Of a stretch of DNA of 64,000 nucleotides, positions 42,263-53,984 are shown in pieces. How positions within the stretch are numbered: position 1 is the stretch's first letter; the number at the start of each line of letters is the position of its first letter. The DNA is from CAJBLF01 sp964430205 (GTDB lineage Bacteria > Patescibacteriota > Gracilibacteria > Absconditabacterales > Absconditicoccaceae): contig CAYSER010000001.1 of assembly GCA_964430205.1 (NCBI GenBank), positions 1 to 64,000 on the forward strand, in the 5' to 3' direction. Position numbers and translations under genes: made by a program. The notes below the pieces were generated by a model. That model did no database searches and was not told the origin of the DNA. It saw nothing but the letters and a program-made list of their open reading frames with translations.

Positions 42263-43225
42263 TTATCCTATATCTTCCACTTCTTTGAGATACACGTTGA
42301 TGTGATATGCTTTGCCGAGGAACATGATCTTGAAGATGATGAATGCTATGCCGGTCATGATCCGAAAGACGATCCTGATGAAACCATAGAAGACCAAGAA
42401 CATCAAGAGGATAACGGACGTCTTGAATGCGGGGTTTTCATAGATAGCATTGAGCTGTCCGAGGACATAGTCGCAGATCCCCATATTGACGGTGGAATTG
42501 TCTTTGAGCGCTTGATCGATGAGGTTCTTCTTGTAGGTATTGACTCTCTGGATGAATGCGGAAGCGGATGATTGTTTTGTCTGGATGGTTATATCCTTCC
42601 CGATGGCTGCTACGTCTTTGACTTTGGTGTTGAACAGCTGAGTGGTATCTGTCTTGAGTTTCTCTACGCCAGAAGCGACCGGACGCGTGAAAGTATTAAT
42701 GACGCGATTGGAGGCGTCTGAGAGATCTTGGCAGGTGAAAGGGAATTTGGTGTAGTATCAGAAGACGAAGAGGCTATAGCCGATAGTGATGAAAACGGTG
42801 AACATATATCATCAGGTATTGAGATAGCTCAAAGTGTCCCATTTTATTTTGTCATATGAGCCACCTTGGAGGAGCCATCCGAGATATACGATACCGGCAT
42901 TGATGGTAAGCATAGAGAGGATGAGTCAGATATTGCCGTATCAGATATACGGTCATTCCAGGACCGAGAATGCGAGCATCAGGAGTGCAAGATATTTGAT
43001 CGGCAATTTACGGATCTCGAGATAGAAGAAATGGAAGAAAAGGAAGAAAAGCATGACATAGAGCATGGATTCGACAGCGAGATATTCTCAGAAGAGCCTA
43101 AAGAACATGAGTGCATACGATATGAGGCTCAGTATTCCGAATATCCGGAACTTCCGTCCATGCAATCTCTTTTCGGTGGCGGTGAGAGGTGATGATCTAT
43201 CTATCGGTATATATCTTTTCTTCAT
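42263..43225 (-). CDS. Multi-pass membrane protein, function unknown
   Basis: 320 aa. Six or seven hydrophobic segments (ILSLISYALMFFRLFG, MLYVMLFFLFFHFFYLE, YLALLMLAFSVLEGPYIG, GLILSMLTINAGIVYLGWLL, MFTVFITIGYSLFVFGYY) and a 100-residue polar segment (DASNRVINTF to LKDNSTVNM), then one more pair of TM helices (SVILLMFLVFYGFI, ITMFIIFKIMFL-like). Its start codon lies immediately behind the stop of the prepilin peptidase gene, so it is co-translated and may belong to the pilus system. TGA glycines common. Confidence 0.65.
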
Positions 43226-44098
43226 CTATCAGAAGATCAAGGTGATAAAAAACGGTAGCTTCCGGGGCAAGATCCGGAATGCAATGATCATTGCAGGGAA
43301 AAAGGGGATGCTTTTGATGGATAGGTGATCAGGTCACAGGTCTCTGGTTCCTCATGTTAGCTGTTTAGAACGAAAAGGATAGGTCATTCAGGCTCGCAAC
43401 AGTCAGATGATGCTACTCATCAGGACAAATAAAATCAAGACGTTTAGTAGTATCCATCATGACGTCGTTATTCATATCAATGGGAAAAAAATAGGGAGAA
43501 GCAATCAGATTGTTGATGCTAAGTAGATATCACCTTCACCAAATCATTCTGGCTGATTAAATCTCATCTTGGCGTATCGTTTCGCAAAAAAATAGATTCA
43601 GGTGAATACGCTGCCAAAGAGCAATGCAGACAATACCGCATACCACCGATTCCCACCAGGCAAAAAGATATTTCGGCAAATACCTACAATCACGAGAAGG
43701 ACTCGTGATGTCATATGTAATACACCTTCTTTTAGATCATAGATCAAAAGCATCATCAACAATCGATTCGTTAAGAGTCAGAAAAGCAAAGTAGGGATTC
43801 AGAAATCCTTTAATAAGAAATACGTGAAAATAAATATTCCGGCAGACAATAATTCTAATACGGGATATATTCGAGAGATTTTTTTCTTACAATATTCACA
43901 TTCCCCTCATTGGACGAGATAGCTGATCAATGGCACTAAATTTTTTGCTTTCAATCTATGGTGACAGTGTGGACATTCCGAATATCAAAAAAAGAATCCG
44001 CGGAGTTTTGTCCACGTAATGCCATCGGCGAATCTCGTCATCACTACAGATCCAAGAGAGCCGAAAACGAGTCAAATGAGAAAGAAAAATATTCGCAT
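43226..44098 (-). CDS. pilD: Type IV prepilin peptidase/N-methyltransferase
   Basis: 290 aa. N-terminal GLVFGSLGSVVMTRF-type leader helix; SECPHCHHRLKAKNLVPLIS and ECEYCKKKISRIYPVLELLS give the two CxxC zinc pairs of the methyltransferase domain. The aspartate protease site is YDLKEGVL and GFGEGDIYLAS. It cleaves and N-methylates type IV prepilins at the inner membrane. FGEGD carries a TGA. Starts an operon with two membrane proteins. Confidence 0.88.
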
Positions 44099-44209
44099 GT
44101 AATGTGTATATGATAGACGTCCCAAAAATCAAGGCACAAAATTTTACAAAACGGCTTTTATAAGTATACTATATCTTATAGTATTTGGTTTTATTCTCTA
44201 AGAGCACCT

Positions 44210-44863
44210 ATGGCATTGCATAAGAAATCCTGACATAAAGAGAGAATAACGATTCGAGGCTCTCATGGGGAAGAGATTTCTGAAGTCACTAGAGAGATAA
44301 AAGACACATTGATCAATATTCCGCAACTAAACGACACACCTATCATCAAGAAAAGACCAGAGCTGGAGGGAAATACTTTGTGCATCAGCAATAAGTGACG
44401 AGATGATATCAGTATCCATGCATATAAAAAATGAGAATTTATACCTGTCAAAGTGAATGCAACAGGGGATGTTATAGAATACGCCGATGGACCAGCAGAA
44501 AAAGAGCAACTGTTTATCGGATACCAAAATTTTTTAAGGGAAGCATGCAGATACAAACACTGCACCGCGAAGGAATTGGAGGAGAAATATCTTCCTACGG
44601 AAGAAAAATTAACGCTGATAGCATGACCGCAGAAACAAGAAGGTGTACCGCCGAGCGAGAAATACCAAAAATTCTTTGAAGAATATATTAAGCCAAGAAA
44701 AAAAGCTGGTTATTTTATCCCTCACGGTGAAAAAATAGGGAGGATATGAGAACGTCTCTATGCATGGATGGCCGGAGGAAAAAATGTAGATTTCACAGAA
44801 GCATGATGGGAAGTCACCGAAGGTGGAGATGAATATGGATTTAGTGGCTTGTTATTTATCTAG
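44210..44863 (+). CDS. Conserved-looking hypothetical protein
   Basis: 217 aa, ATG 44210, TAG 44861-44863. Soluble, charged, two Cys (CRYKHC); contains IYPxx-free sequence such as GERITIRGSHGEEISEVTRE-like start, SNKGRDDISIHAYKKGEF, and KPRKKAGYFIPHGEKIGRIG. Six TGA codons. Not recognised. An AT-rich promoter-like region (TATACTATATCTTATAGT) precedes it, and no functional partner is obvious. Confidence 0.6.
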
Positions 44864-45013
44864 GAGATAATGGATTAATGATAGTTCAGTTGATTCGTCT
44901 TTCTATGAACAATTTTTTTTGTATTTTTTAGAGATTGAATGGATGTCTTAATCTTGAAATTCCCAGGTAAGTGGATATACACGAATCACCTTATTTTATC
45001 GTTATCCGAAAAA

Positions 45014-47431
45014 ATGGCGAATAAGTATAATCACCAGGAATCAGAAGCTAAATGGCAAAAGTTCTGGGAGGAACATCAGATCTATGTGTTCGATAAGGAT
45101 GCATCCAAGAAGATCTATTCCATAGATACGCCACCGCCTACCGTGTCCGGAAAGATCCATATAGGACATATCTTCTCGTATACCCAGGCGGAGATCATCG
45201 CGAGATTCAAAAGGATGTCCGGATACAATGTCTTCTATCCTATGGGATATGACAATAATGGTATCCCTACTGAGCAGCTGGTGGAGAAAGAATTGTGAAT
45301 AAATATCAAGGACGTAGAGCGCAAAGACTTTATCGCGAAATGTTTAGATGTCGTAGAGAAATATAAGCATGTGTATTCTGATCTTCGGAAGTCTCTTGGT
45401 CTCTCAGTGGATTGGAGCAGAACGTATACGACCATCTCTCCTGAGGTTCAGCAGATCGCTCAATCGACATTCATAAAATTATACCATGAATGACATATCG
45501 TCTGTAAAGAATTCCCTGCATTACGATGTACGAAGATGCAGACTACGCTGGCACAGGCCGAGACGGAAGAACAAGAGTTCAATGAATTTTTCAATTATCT
45601 TAATTTTACGCTGGAAGACGGATCCAAGCTGGTCATCGCAACGACCAGACCTGAATTGCTTCCTGCATGTTTAGCGGTATTTGTTCATCCTGAAGACGAG
45701 AGATTCGCAAAGTATGCCGGTCAGACGATCACTACACCGATAGGCGTCAAAGTGCCCATCCTTACCGATGATAAAGTTAAGATGGATAAAGGGACAGGTG
45801 TCGTGATGTGCTGTAGCTACGGTGATGAAACGGATGTTTATCGGATAAAGAAATATAATCTTTGAGAGAAGATAATCATAGATAGATATGGTAAGATGCA
45901 GAATTCCGGGGTACCGGAAATAGATGGACTGAAGATCAGCGAAGCGAGAGAGAAAATTATGCAGTTATTCGAATCCAAAGGAGATATTGTCGTAAAGAGG
46001 GATCCTATCATCCAATCCAAGCAGATCTCCGAAAGAGGAAAGGTGCCTGTCGAGATCTTGCCGGTCAAACAACGATTCGTAAACTTATTGGACAAGAAGG
46101 AACTCTTGCTCGCACAGAACGATAAGATGAGACGGTATCCAGAATTCATGAAGAAGAGATCAAATGATCGGATAGAGAATCTCCAGCGGGACTGGAATAT
46201 ATCCCGCAGCAGGAAATACGGAATACCTATCCCTGTCCGATACGATACCAAGACCGAAGAGATGATTCTGCCGACCCAACAGCAACTGGCGAAGTGACCG
46301 ATCGATCCTACGTCAGATCTTCCTGACGGATATACGGCTGATCAAGTGAGGGGAGAAACATTGGTTCTTGACACTTGGTTTACCTCATGACTCACACCGC
46401 AGATCAACCAAAAATATCTTGAGAGAGATGGATATACGCAGAGGATATTGCCGATGGATCTGAGACCACAGGCTCATGACATCATCCGTACGCGGTTATT
46501 ATATACCACCTTGCAGAGTTATTTCGCGACAGGAGAAGTGGCGTTCCATGATGTGATGATGTCAGGATTCTGTCTTGCGGAAAAGGGGGAGAAATTCTCC
46601 AAATCCAAAGGCAATGCAAAGTTCGATCCTGAACAAGTGATTACGACCCGATGAGCTGATGCAGTGAGATATCGGGCTTCTGGATGACAGCTCGGCAAGG
46701 ATATCCTTTTCGACGAGAACGAATTCAAGATCGGACAGAAGCTGATCACCAAATTACGGAATGCAGCTAATTTCGTTTTCATGAACCTGTCTGACTTCGA
46801 GGTGACCACGAAAGTGGATGAGAAGGATCTCTATCCTATCGATCTTCGGATCCTCAACCAGATAAATACAGCATCCAAAGCCATGAATGAGTATCTCAAC
46901 GAATACGAATATTGACAGGCGAAGCTTGAATTCGAAAGATTCTTCCGGCACGATTTCTGCGATAACTACCTCGAGATCGTCAAAGAGAAGATCTATAAAC
47001 CGGAAAAATACAAGGCCGGAACGAAACAGAAGGTTTCCGCACAATACGCGCTCTATCATACGTTCCTTGCAATCATCAAATTGATCGCTCCCTATCTGCC
47101 ATTCATCACGGAAGAGCTTTATCAGACCTATTACAAAAACGCTCTCAAAGCTGATTCTATCCATCGTTTATCGTTTCCGAACAATGATATATTCCCTATA
47201 GCGCAGGATATGACAGCTATCAGCGCAGCAGTAGACGAATTGCTGATCGTCATAGAGAAGGTGCGCGGATATAAAACCGAGAAACAATTGTGATTAGGTA
47301 CGGAATTGACGCATCTCAAGGTCACTGCAAAAAATGATCTTTCTGTGTTCGCTGATGATATCATGTCGGGCACCAGAGCGATGAAGGTGAGTTTCGAAAA
47401 ATGAGAGGAAGTTAACATAGGTATAGAATAG
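45014..47431 (+). CDS. valS: Valyl-tRNA synthetase
   Basis: 805 aa. TPPPTVSGKIHIGHIFSYTQ includes the HIGH motif (class I) and GYDNNGIPTEQLVEKELG; DTWFTSGLTPQ is the class Ia tryptophan motif and FSKSKGNAKFDP is the KMSKS loop. The sequence (GHIFSYTQAE, PMGYDNNG) resembles the shorter archaeal-type ValRS found in many CPR bacteria. Attaches Val to tRNA-Val with editing of Thr. At least six conserved glycines are TGA. ATG 45014 (MANKYNHQESEAKWQ) matches the family N-terminus better than the longer frame from 44939. Confidence 0.92.
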
Positions 47432-47450
47432 TTTTATTTTCTAGCCGAAG

Positions 47451-48437
47451 ATGAGTCTCTACCAGTCCCAGCTGCGAAAGGATATCCAAGGCATGGTCTA
47501 TCGTAACCCTCTCGTTACGGTGGAGCTTTTCGGCAAGGAATATTTCGGAACCATCAAGACCAAAAAAATCTGACCATTCACCACGAAACGATACCAGATC
47601 ATGGGGATCGAGCTTCCCGACGATATATCGTATGTTCAAAAAGAGCTCGATAAGCTGAGAAAGTTATTCAGAAGAAAATGATTCTTTTTTCAATTAGGCG
47701 TTATCAATGAGATCGTTCATTTCGACAATAGCATGAAAAGATGCCCGGAGTTTGATCAGGATATGCATGACTTCAGAGTAGGGTTGCAAAAAATATTCCA
47801 TGATAATTACGGCTTACAGACTGCATTCCGTGAGAATATGCCGCAGGCGAGCATTGTCTACGACGTTACGAAATCCGATGATGAACTGCTCAAGGAGATG
47901 GATGAAAGCTGCCGCAAGCGTGTCAGGAAAGCCAAGGAACAAGGCATGCAATTCCGTATCATCGAACGTGATGCATATGAAGAATTTTTCGCTAAGCGGC
48001 AAAAGACAGCTGACGCCAAGGGATTCCATACAATCTCAAAGACCCAATACGAGAGATTGATCCAATATATCGAGGATGGGCACGGCATGCTGATAGGAGC
48101 CTACCTTGAAGGAAAGCTCATAGCAGGCACTATCTGTCTCTTCACCGACAAGATGATCTATTGCCCATACGGATTTTTCGATAGGGAATATAATAAGATA
48201 GGAGTCCAACATTATCTGAAATTTGCTCTCTTCCAGCGGGCGAGAGAGCATAGCTACAGGTCCGTAGATACGGGCGGCGGAGCGCCTACCGGCTTTCCGG
48301 AACATCCGCTCGCGGGCGTCAGCGCATTCAAGGAATCGCTCGGCGGTACCAAGACCGAGCTCTACGGCAGCTACGATCTCGTATTCAATCCGTTGCTCTA
48401 TCGGATATTCAAGCTGCGGTACAAGTTCAGAGGATAA
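47451..48437 (+). CDS. FemX/FemAB-like peptidoglycan aminoacyltransferase
   Basis: 328 aa. GNAT-like two-domain fold: LLKEMDESCRKRVRKAKEQG is the conserved FemX arginine/lysine helix, and TADAKGFHTIS, LIGAYLEGKLIAGTICLF, RSVDTGGGAPTGFPEHPLAG and GVSAFKESLGGTKTELYGS the acyl-CoA/tRNA-side motifs (YDFGG-like replaced by VDTGGGA). It transfers an amino acid from aminoacyl-tRNA to lipid II; placement right behind valS is consistent with tRNA-dependent chemistry. Contains TGA in two positions only. Confidence 0.8.
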
Positions 48438-48449
48438 AAAAGATCTATC

Positions 48450-50174
48450 ATGGCAAACAAGGATATTTTTATTGCAATCGCGCTACAAATCCCTATATGA
48501 TCTGCATCATCGCCGCAAGGGACGTCCAGATATGGTCCTCATATCGATTGCTCTGATGAAGAGCTCCTCGATCCGCTTGATGCTGATGTGCCTCCTGATA
48601 TGCAGGAGGTTTTTTTAAAAAAATATTTTTCATCATATTTATCTATTTTGTCAATTCGAAATAGAAAGAGCAATAGGTTAGATTGGAATTTTAGCGCATC
48701 CGTAAATATAATAAGAGGTAAGCATTTTATTCCGATTATCTCTATGGTAAACGAGAACACCTCAGAGAAGACACCGTCATCGACACCATTGGATACTCGT
48801 TCATCAGAGCAATCTTTCTGATGAATCGATAATCTGAAGCTGACCGGCTTGGAAGCGACTCCTGCAGATCTCAACCCTATTTCGAGGATCAATGTAGAAG
48901 AGAAGAAAAAAGCTCCCCAAGAGGAAATCAAGCTCGAGGATCTCGAGATGGCCAAGCAATCAGAGCAATGGACACAAAGGGAGATATCGCTCGGTGAAAG
49001 TAAATTGGTGTGATTGGGCAGATGAAAATATCATGTCCATTATCGGACGATATTCGTGATAGCCTTTTTCGTGATCATAGTGACGGGTACTGCATCCATC
49101 ATCCTGCGTCTTTACAGCCGCTACGTCTATTTTGCATCACAGGCGATACCTGATATACAGTATCAGGACTACATAGAGAGATATAAGAAAGGAGAGGCTT
49201 TCGTTGATCAAGTGCTTAATCTTAGCGATTATCAGCAATATATGGGCTTATCTATCGTCGGAAGCGGCGAAGCAAAGAATATCGATCAAGTCATCAATGA
49301 GCCGAGACTGAGCTTCATCCAGAAAAAGGATATCCTCCAGCAAGCGCTCAATACATTCTCTACGGTATTTATGCAAAACACCAAGAGACTTACCCAATTG
49401 AAGGAAGACGTTTCCAAGTATGGGTTCTTCTCCAAGGACTTGTATGGCATGTTGGAGAATCAGGAATATTCCACTTCAATCAAAAAATACCTCATTTCGC
49501 TCGAAATCATAAAATTCAGCAGCGCCATCAAAGTGTTCGGCTATCTGGAGACATTCGTTTCCAGCATCGCCAATGCGTTGAATATGGATCCTGCTGCGGT
49601 AGAGACCGAGATGCATGCATTGGCCGATAGGGGAGAGAAGGATATCCTCCTTTATCTCAATAATTGCTATCTCAATCCATACGAGGTCGATTATGATTGC
49701 AATCTCGTCGGAGATTTCGATAGGTATTATGCCGTGATCGATAAGGAAGAGAAACCTATCGATACGAAGTTCTTCAAGAAGATGATGTATTATGTAGATA
49801 CTAAGCTTGAGCAGACGGACCTTCCAAGCTTTTCGATCACCTTCAAGAAATACGATCCTATGCAGAAACAGATCAGCTTCACGTTAGATGTGAACACCTT
49901 CAAACAAGACGAACTAGCCCTTATCAAGAAAGGTATCATCAATCCGCATATCTTTATCCTCAGCAATCTGCTCAATCTCATCAAGCAAAGCGTTTTCGTG
50001 ATTTCCGAGAATATCGATGCGAAATCCATCAAGATAACGCCGAAAAATATCAAGATAGGAACATCGGTATTTCAAGTCAATAATTCGACGATGACATTCA
50101 CGCTCCCTATCCAGAAAGGAGCGGAGAGGGAGATCAGCGATTATGTAAGCACTAATTTTACTTCTTCGCCATAG
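48450..50174 (+). CDS. Bitopic membrane protein with large extracytoplasmic domain
   Basis: 574 aa if translated from ATG 48450; ATG 48744 is an in-frame alternative giving 476 aa. The single TM helix is IFVIAFFVIIVTGTASIILR, preceded by a charged cytoplasmic part (NVEEKKKAPQEEIKLEDLE) and followed by about 370 residues of coiled, alternating helix/strand sequence. A perfect terminator lies at 48591-48617, inside the long version, which favours the 48744 start and a separate promoter. It shares architecture with the next gene (membrane anchor plus long external helix), reminiscent of PilO-like pilus alignment proteins, but no family motif is present. Stop TAG 50172-50174 overlaps the next gene's ribosome binding site. 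Confidence 0.55.
48591..48617 (+). terminator. Terminator-like hairpin inside the 48450 reading frame
   Basis: CCTCCTG/CAGGAGG, perfect 7-bp stem with ATATG loop and seven T. Could end the valS-femX transcript. Confidence 0.7.
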
Positions 50175-50181
50175 GAGGGAT

Positions 50182-51705
50182 ATGATAGATGCTAAGCAAG
50201 AAAATAGACAGGCAAATGAAAAGGGCGTAAAACTCTATGGTATCAATCGTGCCAAGGCCAATGATTTTGTCATTGCCGTCAAGAGATGGGCTAATTGAGC
50301 ATATGGTTTTTTCAGGGATAATAGGAACAATAGCATAGTCATGCTGGTGATTGCGATAGCGACGACGGCTTTGGCAGGATATTTCGGATATCAGCTCTAT
50401 CAGGATATCCAATTGCTCAATGCAAAGACATCCCAGCTCCATAATCTTGCAAGCTATGATATCCGTGCGATGGAGTCCAATGTAGCCATGCAAGGCGTTC
50501 TCAAGAGTGCTGAGACCATTGACGATCTAGTGCAGGAGAACATCGATGAGCAATCAGAGATAACGAAATATTCTGATTATCTCAACGCATTGCAGCTGCC
50601 TTATACGTATCTGCTCAAGTACATCTACCTTCCATCGCTCAATGTACGGAAAGAGAATTATACCGATAAGATCGATACCGATCTCATAGGGATCAAATTC
50701 CTCGAGAAGAATCCATTCAATGATATCACCCTGCTACAGAAGCGAGGGGATTTCTTCAAGAACCTCTGAGACAACAATGAATCCAATGATGTAAATGACA
50801 TGAGCATCGGAGAGATCGCTGAGGATGTAAACGGATATTTCAGTATGCCGATAACGGTATCCTTCACAGCCAATTCCAAACGTGCATTCCTATTGCTGGC
50901 AGACAAGCTCTCGATGACTTCCAATAGTGAGAATATCTCTCTGATCAACGAGTTCTTCTATTATCTCTGGGGAGAGATCAAGAAAGGCAAAGCGAAGGAG
51001 ATCACGACATTGGAGAATGAATATGCTACGATATTCTGATCCGGCGATAAAGTCAATCAGGATAAGGTGATAGGCTACTCGATCTATCAACGGATCTTTG
51101 GCAGCGGTCAGAATGTTTTGATAGATGACGATATCATCAATAAGACGATCAAGAGCATCATATCGTGCAACACGGATTCCGACGAGGTATGTTATTACAA
51201 ATTCAGGGAGAGATATAGGAATATCCCTACCTTCGGATACCTGTTGGGTATGAATATGGGAAGCAATGGCGCTGAGAATCTCAAGAAATTCATGCAACAG
51301 CTGCCTCCGATCTTCGCCATCAAGGAATTCGAATTCGATAAGATAAAGTCTCCGACGATCAGCGATGTGACCAATACCAAATATCAAGGAAAGGTAGTGA
51401 TCGTAGTCTATGGAAGAAGCGCTACATCGCAAGAGGTCGATCAGATCGCCAAGGTGCTATGAATCAAATGCCTCGGAGAAGAGAAACCGTTCACGACGAG
51501 CGATGGTTTGGCAATGGTGGAAAGTGCGATCGCTAAGCTATCTACGCTATCGGAGATAGATAAGACCTATGCGGACAATCTCCGGGAACTTAAGGGAATC
51601 GTTGAAAAACTTAATGAAGACTATCCTAAACTCAGCAATTACAAAAAGACCATAAAGCTTTTCGAACTCTATAGGATGCTCTCGGAAGGAGGGCTCTGTA
51701 AATAA
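50182..51705 (+). CDS. Bitopic membrane protein, coupled to the preceding gene
   Basis: 507 aa. N-terminal 50 residues basic (GVKLYGINRAKANDFVIAVK), one TM helix (SIVMLVIAIATTALAGYFGY), then an external domain opening with a coiled segment (LLNAKTSQLHNLASYDIRAM). Cys pair near residue 335 (SIISCNTDSDEVCYY) and LGIKCLGE later. The start is preceded by GGAGGG, which overlaps the upstream stop, indicating coupled translation. Not recognised; a pilus-assembly (PilN/PilO-like) or surface-complex role is possible. Confidence 0.65.
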
Positions 51706-51837
51706 ACGAACAACTATCAGTGAACAACTAATAACGAACAATGATGGAATTTTTTTAATAATAATTTTTAGTTGTTAGTTGATAGTTGTTATTTGTTATT
51801 TGTTAGTTGATAATTGTTAGTTGATAGTTGTTAGTTG
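51706..51837. repeat. Short TTAGTTG/TTGTTAG repeats forming a large inverted structure
   Basis: Left arm with AACAACTA and AACTATCAG words, right arm with about nine TTGTTAG/TTGATAG/TTGTTAT units, complementary to the left. It separates two convergent genes and may act as a transcription barrier. Confidence 0.7.
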
Positions 51838-52590
51838 TTAGGTGGATGAATTGTGCCATACGTGATCCACGTCCTCATCCTCTTCCAAGAAATCTAGGAG
51901 GGTATAGAGTTTCTGGGTTGACGTTTCTGAAAGCTTAACCGTATTTTCCGGAATGAATTGGATATCGGCTTCCGCCATATGATAATGGAATTTCGCTAAT
52001 CCGTCCTGTACGGCAGCGAAATCTTTTTTTTCTGTATAGATGATGACGGTATGCTCTTCTGTTTCCAAATCGCTGATGGGGAGTTCCATAGCGCACTCTT
52101 CAAGCTCATCCTTGTTGAACGGAAGCACTTTGTTTATGGTTTTGCCTTTCTCTTGGACAGTCTCGCTAATGCCATCGATGACAATGACGCCTTGTTCCTT
52201 GAATTGCCGGGCGACGGATCAGATTGCTCCCATGGTCCCTCCATGTTTTTGCATGATCTGCTTGATAGTAGATGCGCTCCTATTGGTGTTGGAGGTCAAC
52301 GCTTTGATGAGCAACGCTACGCCTTCTGGACCGTATCCTTCATAGAAGATCTCTTCCAGGTTTTCTCCTTCGAGTTGCCCTGATCCTTTGAGGATCGCTT
52401 TCTCTACGACGTCTTTGGGTAGATTGTATTGTTTCGCTTTGCTGAGCGCGAGATCAAGTGCAGGATTCATCTTGGGGTCAGCTCATTTCTTCGCGGCTAT
52501 CTGGATGATCTTACCTATCTTCGCATAATTCTGGGATTTTTGTGCGTCTCATGACGCTTTCCTGGCTGCTATGCTATGTCGTCTTCACAT
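51838..52590 (-). CDS. YebC/PmpR-family transcriptional/translational regulator
   Basis: 250 aa, usual length. GRRHSIAARKASGDAQKSQ, YAKIGKIIQIAAKKGADPKM and LSKAKQYNLPKDVVEKAI form the first domain, GYGPEGVALLIKALTSNTNR the second, and the acidic C-terminus follows. Recent work links YebC-type proteins to relief of ribosome stalling at proline motifs, in addition to transcription control. The second codon is TGA. ATG 52590. Confidence 0.93.
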
Positions 52591-52664
52591 GATGGTTATT
52601 ATAAACGGTTAAAATTTTTCTGATTTTTTTCAACAGATTCCTATGGAGGATTTGTTTATGAAAA

Positions 52665-53096
52665 CTATGTATTCTCAATGACGTATTTGATATCGGAAAG
52701 TTTATATCCCTTTCTCATCAGTTTCTGGATGATATCGAATCATTCCACGTCCTTCTTCTTGTATGCGGCAATCTCTTTCTTGATCTTCTCATGGATGCCT
52801 TCATTCATATCCTCTTCGTATTTCTTCATGAGTGCTTTGAGGATGTCGGGAGGGATACCTTTATGCTGGAGCTTCTGGATGATGCGGAATGCAGGTTTTC
52901 CCTTATTTACTACTTCACTCCTGATATAGCTTTCCGCAAATATCTCATCATTGACGAAATTTTTCTTCTTGAGCTCAGTTATGGCATGATCGACTTCGCT
53001 CGTAGGATATCCTTTCGTATACAGCTGAATCCTCAACTCCTTTTCGGTCTTTGGATAGCGGTAGATATACTTCAACGCGTAGTCGAAACACTGCAT
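52665..53096 (-). CDS. recX: RecX-type regulatory protein
   Basis: 143 aa, three tandem three-helix units: YRYPKTEKELRIQLYTKGYP, then FVNDEIFAESYIRSEVVNKG, RIIQKLQHKGIPPDILKALM and the final GFDIIQKLMRKGYKLSDIKY (first Gly of the last unit TGA). RecX binds RecA filaments and limits their activity. No recA neighbour is present here. Leader shows period-type pyrimidine-rich words. Confidence 0.8.
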
Positions 53097-53185
53097 GCGT
53101 AAAAAGCCGATTAACTGATTAAAAGATTACTGATTCCCTCTTGCAAATTTTTTCAATCTGTAATGGGTAATAGATGATTAAGGAA

Positions 53186-53806
53186 TTATTTTTTCAACGC
53201 GAAATCTATTGTCGCTCCATTATTGGTGAATAATGCGACGATATCACCTTCGGGGTTGTCGGTCGTCTTGATCGTTGAAACCAATGCTTCGTGTTTAAAG
53301 AAGTCCGCGAACTCGTTGATGATTTCAGCAAGATATGCGTCCCTAGTGAAATAGGACATCACGACTTTTGTGTCGACAGTATAGTCAGCGTCTTTTCTCA
53401 TCTGATTGAGGAATCTGGAGATCTCTCTCGCTACTCCTTCTCTCTGGAGCTCTGGCGTGAGTTCGAGCTCGAGTTTCGCAATGATGTTCTGGTCGACCGC
53501 CATATTGTCGCCTTCAAGCCCTTCGTAGGCTATTTCATATGCTCCCGGTTCGAGCGTCCGTTCATTGCCATCAGTATCGAAGATGATGACCTTGCCATCA
53601 CCGCCATCCTTGATATTCCCTTGTTTGCCGTACTGGATGATCTTGCCGGTATCTTTGCCGAATTTTGCGGAAAGCTGGGATCCTATCGGTTTGAAGGTCT
53701 TCTGGATCTTGAGGGAATGATCGAGCGCTCCGATCTGTTTCACGTTTACCTCTTCTTTGATGATGTCTCCATATTTATGCAGAAGATCATTGGCAGCTAT
53801 CGTCAT
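53186..53806 (-). CDS. Free-standing C-terminal domain of isoleucyl-tRNA synthetase
   Basis: 206 aa. NVKQIG followed later by KPIGSQLSAKFGKDTG, EGLEGDNMAVDQNII and ELTPELQREGVAREISRFLN, DADYTVDTKV correspond to the DUF5915-type C-terminal region of IleRS that normally follows the anticodon-binding domain. No catalytic HIGH/KMSKS part is encoded upstream or downstream in this window, and the frame is intact with a plausible ATG. Either IleRS is split in this organism or this is a paralogous tRNA-binding protein. Confidence 0.75.
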   Translation of the reverse strand: MTIAANDLLHKYGDIIKEEVNVKQIGALDHSLKIQKTFKPIGSQLSAKFGKDTGKIIQYGKQGNIKDGGDGKVIIFDTDGNERTLEPGAYEIAYEGLEGDNMAVDQNIIAKLELELTPELQREGVAREISRFLNQMRKDADYTVDTKVVMSYFTRDAYLAEIINEFADFFKHEALVSTIKTTDNPEGDIVALFTNNGATIDFALKK

Positions 53807-53984
53807 CCGTAGTCAAAAAAATAGTAAAAAAATAGCGACTATGGTATAGCGATGTCGGCCAAAAAAGCAATCCAAGTTTGTTTACCTGTTGAAAATATAG
53901 CTATAAAACATATGAATAACCAATGTCGCAAGTGAATAAGTAGTAAGTTAAAAGGTTACCTTTTACCCTTCCAAACCTACTAGT

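Noticed and set aside
51706..51837. Possible CRISPR or MITE at TTGTTAG repeats
   Set aside because: No spacer structure and no terminal target duplication; simple repeat with an inverted partner is enough.
53807..53984. Upstream extension of the IleRS-like fragment
   Set aside because: The frame stays open for a while but has no start codon and no similarity to IleRS; it is A/T-rich intergenic DNA.
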